From Clostridia bacterium (lineage in GTDB: Bacteria; Bacillota; Clostridia; Oscillospirales; CAG-272), in contig JAFXHA010000051.1 of assembly GCA_017536635.1 (NCBI GenBank), forward strand, positions 1 to 35,858: a stretch of 35,858 bases of DNA, read 5' to 3'. The number at the start of each line of letters is the position of its first letter. Positions within the stretch are counted from its first letter, which is position 1. The notes beneath the pieces were generated by a model. That model was given only the letters and a program-made list of their open reading frames with translations, did no database searches and was not told where the DNA came from. This document shows positions 31,799 to 35,858 of the stretch, piece after piece. The translations under genes were made by a program, and so were the position numbers.

Positions 31799-33028
31799 AT
31801 GAAATCCCTTTCATCTTCAAAGCATATATCTGCGTCATCTTTATCCTGGCTGCTTTCATTTATATATTTTGTAAGCTACGTAACAAGAATAAATTTTTCC
31901 GCTATAGTGGGCGAGGTAGTCCAAGTTACAGGATTTGAAAAATCCGACATTTCCATAGTTCTTGTTTGCCTTTCCGCGACATACGGACTCGGGCAAGTTA
32001 TTAACGGATTCTTGGGAGACCGAATAGATCCTACGAAGCTAATACTTTCAGGTCTCGCGACCGCAACGGTTGCGAACCTACTCCTTCCTTTTTTTGCGCA
32101 CAGTATCCCACTGATGACTGTCATTTGGGGAATTAACGGCTTTGCTCAATCCATGATGTGGCCGCCTATGGTAAGGCTTCTTGTCGCAAACACTGACGAT
32201 GCGGAGTACGGTGCCGCCGTAGTAAAGGTACATCTCGGCACTTCGTTCGCCACTATAATGATATACGTAATATCCCCGCTGATAATAAAGCTTACGTCAT
32301 GGCAGGGTGTATTCGGATTTTCCGCTTTGATCGGTATTATCGGCTGTATCATATGGAGCTTTATGATGCGCAGAATATGTGTCCCCTCTGAAAAAGTCGT
32401 TTCAGAAAGCGATCCCGATATCAAAAAATTCAGATTTCCGAGAACTGCCATTTTCCCAATAATTTTTATATTTTTAGCAACCGTTCTTCAAGGTATGCTC
32501 CGCGACGGTGTTTCCGCTTGGATGCCCACATATCTGTCAGAGGTGTTCGGCATTGGCAGTGAAACTTCAATACTTATGACTGTTTCATTAGCAATATTCA
32601 GTATGCTGTCATTTATCTTCTTTGAAAGATTTTACGAAAAATTTTTCAAGAACGAGATATTCTGTATTGCGTTTATATTTGGAATATCTCTTATCCCGTC
32701 GTTGCTTATGTATATTTTCTTTGACGGCGGAGCAATTATTGCCGTACTTATGATGTCTCTTTTAACCGCTTGTATGCACGGAACAAATATTTTACTTACA
32801 GGTGTGGTACCGAAAAGATTTAAAAAATACGGAAACATATCCACCATATCGGGAGTTCTTAACGCTTGCACATACATTGGAGCTGCTCTATTCACTTATG
32901 GTATTGCCAAGCTCTCCGAGCTTATAGGCTGGAAAAACACCGTCGGTGTGTGGGTTATCGTTATTCTTGCGGGAATGGCTTGTGGATTGATAGCTACAAG
33001 ACCGTGGAAAAAATTTATAGAAAAATAA
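31799..33028 (+). CDS. MFS permease, GlpT/UhpT-like (organophosphate:phosphate antiporter family)
   Basis: A 409-residue, 12-helix permease. The N-terminal helix has YFVSYVTRINFSAI, and the second and third helices have LSATYGLGQVINGFLGDRIDPTK, both typical of the OPA family that exchanges glycerol-3-phosphate or sugar phosphates for phosphate. The middle loop is basic and short (MMRRICVPSEKV). The ATG lies only a few bases after AAGGA, so translation may be coupled to the 91-residue gene. Linkage to a PHP phosphoesterase suggests that a phosphorylated compound is imported and then dephosphorylated (inference). Confidence 0.85.
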   Translation: MKSLSSSKHISASSLSWLLSFIYFVSYVTRINFSAIVGEVVQVTGFEKSDISIVLVCLSATYGLGQVINGFLGDRIDPTKLILSGLATATVANLLLPFFAHSIPLMTVIWGINGFAQSMMWPPMVRLLVANTDDAEYGAAVVKVHLGTSFATIMIYVISPLIIKLTSWQGVFGFSALIGIIGCIIWSFMMRRICVPSEKVVSESDPDIKKFRFPRTAIFPIIFIFLATVLQGMLRDGVSAWMPTYLSEVFGIGSETSILMTVSLAIFSMLSFIFFERFYEKFFKNEIFCIAFIFGISLIPSLLMYIFFDGGAIIAVLMMSLLTACMHGTNILLTGVVPKRFKKYGNISTISGVLNACTYIGAALFTYGIAKLSELIGWKNTVGVWVIVILAGMACGLIATRPWKKFIEK

Positions 33029-33094
33029 ACATAATCCATGGGCTGTGGCTTTTAGCATAGGATAAAATCACGTAAAACAAAAGCAAACAAAAAG

Positions 33095-33134
33095 ACCGCT
33101 TTTGCTATCGATAACACGGTAGTAAAAGCGGTTT
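33095..33134. terminator. Bidirectional terminator between the permease and the glycosidase
   Basis: A 13-pair stem (ACCGCTTTTGCTA with TAGTAAAAGCGGT, one G-T pair) has TTTT on the plus side and CTTTTTGTTTG on the minus side, so it can end both converging transcripts. Confidence 0.8.
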
Positions 33135-33145
33135 TAAATTATTCG

Positions 33146-35290
33146 TTATTCTACATATCCAAGAGCTTTAAGCCAACAAACGAGCTCAGAGGTAAATCCG
33201 TGATTACAGCTTGCGGTCGACCCCTCGTGCTCCCAAAGAGTTCCGGTGGTTCTTGCCATATATCCGTAATAATCCCTTATATTACGATCAAGCAGCTCGT
33301 ACTCGCCGTATCTGCAAAGCAGGTCAAGGCGCATCTGATTGCCCATAAAAGCATTTGAAAAATGCACGTCGGGATACTTTCCCGTCTTTCTTCTCTCGTA
33401 TCCGAAATTCGAAATCATCGTTCTCCAAAGCTCAGGATAGGTTTCGGGACTTGCTATGTCAAAGAAAAACGCATAATACTGACAGGTCTCTGTATACTCG
33501 CCCGAAAGCTCAAGAGCTCCGTTGCGACGGTAAGCATTATCGCAGAAAAATTCGCCTGTAAATGACATTTTTCGTATAGTCTCACGCAGCGCAGCCGCCT
33601 CGTCCAATAGCGACGCATCACCGTACAGCGCTCCAATAGCATCCTTGAACCGTGAGTAAAGCATATTTGTCGGGAAGGATACGTCCTGCACGAGCTTATT
33701 TGCGTGCGACCACTCGACAAACACCCAGGATTCAAGCTTTTCCAGCAATCCGTATTCATTTTCAAAGCGCTTGAAATATGCAAGCAGATCGTATATTTTG
33801 TCCTTGATAGCGTCAACAAACGAGCTATCTCCGCTTCTCCTCAAATATTCCTCGAGCTCAAGCGCGTAAAACATTGCCCAATTTGGAATAAACTGCCCCG
33901 ATACCATATCACCCGGATAGCACATCGGAAGCATTCCCTTTGGATGTCCCTCAAAGGAGTCGGGAAGCATAAAGTTCTCGAGGAAGTCCCGTTCCACAAG
34001 TGTTTTTCCTGTCAGTGCATACTCTGCGCGCGAAGTGAAATAGCTATCGCAAAGCCAGCCCGAGCGCTCACGAGAGGGGCAATCCATATAAATGTCCGCC
34101 GCATTAGCCGTAAACGACTCTACTGCCGCATCGAATATCTGCTCCATTTCGGAATCGTCCTTTATAAAGCGCGCTGTGATATTTGAACGAGGATAAGCCA
34201 CGCCCGTACAATGCAGATCATACACACGCAAAGAGGTACCGCAAGACACAAGCTTTACGTGCTTAAAGGTATACGGCTCGGCGCAAACAAAGCTATATTT
34301 TCCGGGCTTTACGCGAAAGGCGAGCAAATTCACACACTGAAGTCTAAACGGATCTATATCTCCGTTTTTATCCAAAAGCTCGTCAAACAAGATATAAAAA
34401 TCTCCATAGTCATCGACTTCGAGCTCAAAGCAAAAGATTCCCGTTACGTTAGCCTTGAAATTAAGCATAACAAAGCTATCGGGCGATAGAGATATCTCGT
34501 CTGCAATATCGCTAAGTGCCTCTGTCTTCTCAAAGGTCAGCTCGGATATATCTCTGTATCCCGTATGCTCAAGCTCGGATAACTCATACCCCTTCGCTTG
34601 CTGATTTATTCTGTCAAGGAAACGACAGTGATAATATTCGTCCTCGGATATCTCACGACGAGAAACTATTCCTCTCGCGTTTACGCACTCGGGATATATT
34701 TTCGGGAATTCACCGTAGGGCGCTTCGCGGTAAATAAAGGTTTTGGACTCTGTTTCCGACAAACCGATAGGCTCTGCGAATACCTTACCCAGCTCGTAAT
34801 CAAACGCGCCGTCGGCAAGATCGTAAAGCTCAGCAAACGGTCGCTGGAAGGAATATCTGTTGACCTTCTGTATTCTTTCGTTCACTCTGCAAGCAAAAAA
34901 TCCACCATCTCCCGTAGCGGCGACCACGCTTCCGTCTATTTCCATCTCAGCGCAAAGAAATCCAAGCGATTGTGAAACAAAAAACGAATTTGTATTATAT
35001 GCGGCAACACGTATAGCCACGCTGTTTTTACCCTTGACAAGATAAGGCAATATATCAATCTCATCTACTCTGTAAAATCCCTTTGCAGAACGCGCAGGGC
35101 CGTAAGATACGAGAATGCCGTTAATGCGCAGAATATATGAATCAGCGGCAGCAATCGCAAGGCGAACACTCGTCTCATTACCACTTATAGCTATATTGCT
35201 GACAAACGAAAGTGAAATATTCATCTCTTTGCGAAGCTCGCTGTTCCATACCGGAACGGCTTTTTTAAATTGATAATAATTCGGCTTCAT
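33146..35290 (-). CDS. Alpha-L-rhamnosidase-like glycoside hydrolase (GH78-type six-hairpin fold)
   Basis: A 714-residue protein without a signal peptide, so probably cytoplasmic. The N-terminal 370 residues are beta-sandwich domains (for example SYILRINGILVSYGPARSAKGFYRVDEIDI), followed by an alpha/alpha barrel. The barrel contains DCPSRERSGWLCD with D403, E408 and D415, matching the Asp-Glu-Asp set of GH78, and a later TLWEHEGS with E687 in the place of the second catalytic Glu. It would remove terminal L-rhamnose from glycans or plant glycosides that enter the cell; other substrates are possible because sequence divergence is high. AAGGAGAG precedes the ATG and a TTGATT-N17-TAAATT promoter lies upstream. 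Confidence 0.8.
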   Translation of the reverse strand: MKPNYYQFKKAVPVWNSELRKEMNISLSFVSNIAISGNETSVRLAIAAADSYILRINGILVSYGPARSAKGFYRVDEIDILPYLVKGKNSVAIRVAAYNTNSFFVSQSLGFLCAEMEIDGSVVAATGDGGFFACRVNERIQKVNRYSFQRPFAELYDLADGAFDYELGKVFAEPIGLSETESKTFIYREAPYGEFPKIYPECVNARGIVSRREISEDEYYHCRFLDRINQQAKGYELSELEHTGYRDISELTFEKTEALSDIADEISLSPDSFVMLNFKANVTGIFCFELEVDDYGDFYILFDELLDKNGDIDPFRLQCVNLLAFRVKPGKYSFVCAEPYTFKHVKLVSCGTSLRVYDLHCTGVAYPRSNITARFIKDDSEMEQIFDAAVESFTANAADIYMDCPSRERSGWLCDSYFTSRAEYALTGKTLVERDFLENFMLPDSFEGHPKGMLPMCYPGDMVSGQFIPNWAMFYALELEEYLRRSGDSSFVDAIKDKIYDLLAYFKRFENEYGLLEKLESWVFVEWSHANKLVQDVSFPTNMLYSRFKDAIGALYGDASLLDEAAALRETIRKMSFTGEFFCDNAYRRNGALELSGEYTETCQYYAFFFDIASPETYPELWRTMISNFGYERRKTGKYPDVHFSNAFMGNQMRLDLLCRYGEYELLDRNIRDYYGYMARTTGTLWEHEGSTASCNHGFTSELVCWLKALGYVE

Positions 35291-35319
35291 AAATCTCTCC
35301 TTGTAGTTAATACCCCTTT

Positions 35320-35348
35320 AATTTACCACAAACGCACGACAAAATCAA
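35320..35348 (-). promoter_or_regulatory. Promoter of the GH78-like gene
   Basis: On the minus strand TTGATT (35348-35343) and TAAATT (35325-35320) are 17 bases apart, about 30 bases before the ATG. Confidence 0.65.
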
Positions 35349-35394
35349 TATCCTATTTTATCTTTTTTTATGTCTTTTCTTATCTTTTCAAAAA

Positions 35395-35424
35395 AAAGCG
35401 CCGCAGGCAAGCCTGCGGCGCTTT
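35395..35424 (-). terminator. Terminator of the GAPDH gene
   Basis: A perfect 14-bp stem (AAAGCGCCGCAGGC and complement, loop TT) is followed on the minus strand by a run of at least seven T residues. Confidence 0.92.
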
Positions 35425-35440
35425 ATTTATGCAACTTGAA

Positions 35441-35858
35441 TTAGTTGAGCTCTGCGAAGTACTTGATCGTACGAACCATCTGGCTGGTGTAGGAGTTCTC
35501 GTTGTCGTACCAAGAAACAACCTGTACCTGATAGGTATCGTCGTCGATCTTTGCTACCATGGTCTGAGTAGCATCGAAGAGAGAACCGTAACGGATTCCG
35601 ATGATATCGGAAGATACGATCTGATCCTCGTTGTATCCGAAGGACTCGGAAGCAGCAGCCTTCATAGCAGCGTTGATGCCCTCAACAGTAACGTCCTTGC
35701 CCTTAACAACAGCTACGAGGATGGTCGTAGAACCGGTGCAGGTGGGAACTCTCTGTGCGGAGCCGATGAGCTTGCCGTTGAGCTCGGGGATAACGAGACC
35801 GATTGCCTTAGCAGCACCGGTGGAGTTAGGAACGATGTTCTGTGCGCCTGCACGTGCA
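35441..35858 (-). CDS. gap: Glyceraldehyde-3-phosphate dehydrogenase, C-terminal part (runs off the right edge)
   Basis: The visible 138 residues are the C-terminal half of GAPDH, which oxidises glyceraldehyde 3-phosphate with NAD in glycolysis. The frame runs from the right edge through [35 protein letters not shown] and [16 protein letters not shown] to [18 protein letters not shown] and the end. The active-site Cys lies outside the window. The RVPTCTG segment usually reads RVPTPTG, a Pro-to-Cys change. Strong codon bias (few codons, many GTT/GCT and CTC) points to high expression. An apparent start at 35665 is only an internal Met. Confidence 0.96.
   Translation of the reverse strand, partial: ARAGAQNIVPNSTGAAKAIGLVIPELNGKLIGSAQRVPTCTGSTTILVAVVKGKDVTVEGINAAMKAAASESFGYNEDQIVSSDIIGIRYGSLFDATQTMVAKIDDDTYQVQVVSWYDNENSYTSQMVRTIKYFAELN

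Noticed and set aside
1..35858. CRISPR arrays, tRNA or rRNA genes, and insertion sequences.
   Set aside because: No regularly spaced repeats, cloverleaf-like sequence, rRNA signature or transposase reading frame was found in reading both strands.

Overview
The window looks like a chromosomal segment of a mid-GC member of the Bacillota, most likely an uncultured gut Clostridia. The evidence is strong Shine-Dalgarno sites (GGAGG), textbook sigma-A promoters with 16-18 bp spacers, a long-form ribosome hibernation factor, a type I-beta DAHP synthase, a family-4 uracil-DNA glycosylase and a DUF1015 protein. No tRNA, rRNA, CRISPR array or insertion sequence was seen. All calls come from reading the sequence; no database search was possible.

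Layout. Positions 1-4480 hold housekeeping genes: the start of a ZIP-type metal transporter and pyruvate kinase (minus strand), a metallophosphoesterase (plus), UDP-GlcNAc 2-epimerase (minus), an unknown 159-residue helical protein (plus) and RNase HI (minus). Positions 4557-7991 are one plus-strand transcription unit: Nudix hydrolase, DUF1015 protein, family-4 UDG and an auxin-efflux-carrier-type permease.

Positions 8009-19186 are a complete aromatic amino acid operon: DAHP synthase, TyrA, AroB, AroA, a COG2509-like FAD protein, AroC, an MFS permease, PheA (chorismate mutase-prephenate dehydratase), an AroE-AroK fusion and AroQ. All seven steps to chorismate plus the Tyr and Phe branch enzymes are present; no Trp genes are. 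The operon is preceded by a 20-codon leader peptide with 5 Tyr and 4 Phe codons. A hairpin overlaps its control codons and a strong intrinsic terminator lies just before the first gene. This is the layout of ribosome-mediated transcription attenuation and is the clearest regulatory discovery candidate here.

Positions 19187-22603 hold an intergenic block of nested inverted repeats, a membrane-anchored metallo-beta-lactamase-fold protein, the hibernation factor, and a lipoprotein whose roughly 145-nt leader carries its own attenuator-like structure.

Positions 22855-29949 are a compact phage-derived cassette, bounded by its own promoter and terminator, with P22-like head genes only: small and large terminase, a beta-propeller/gp10-like protein, portal, scaffold, coat and a small gp4-like adaptor. 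No integrase, replication, lysis, tail or tailspike gene is visible, yet every ORF is open. It may be a prophage remnant, a satellite, or a domesticated particle-forming system.

Positions 30052-33028 hold a phosphopantetheinyl transferase, a PHP-domain phosphoesterase, a small unknown protein and a GlpT-like MFS permease. The minus strand then carries a GH78-like glycosidase (33146-35290) and the 3' part of glyceraldehyde-3-phosphate dehydrogenase, which runs off the right edge.
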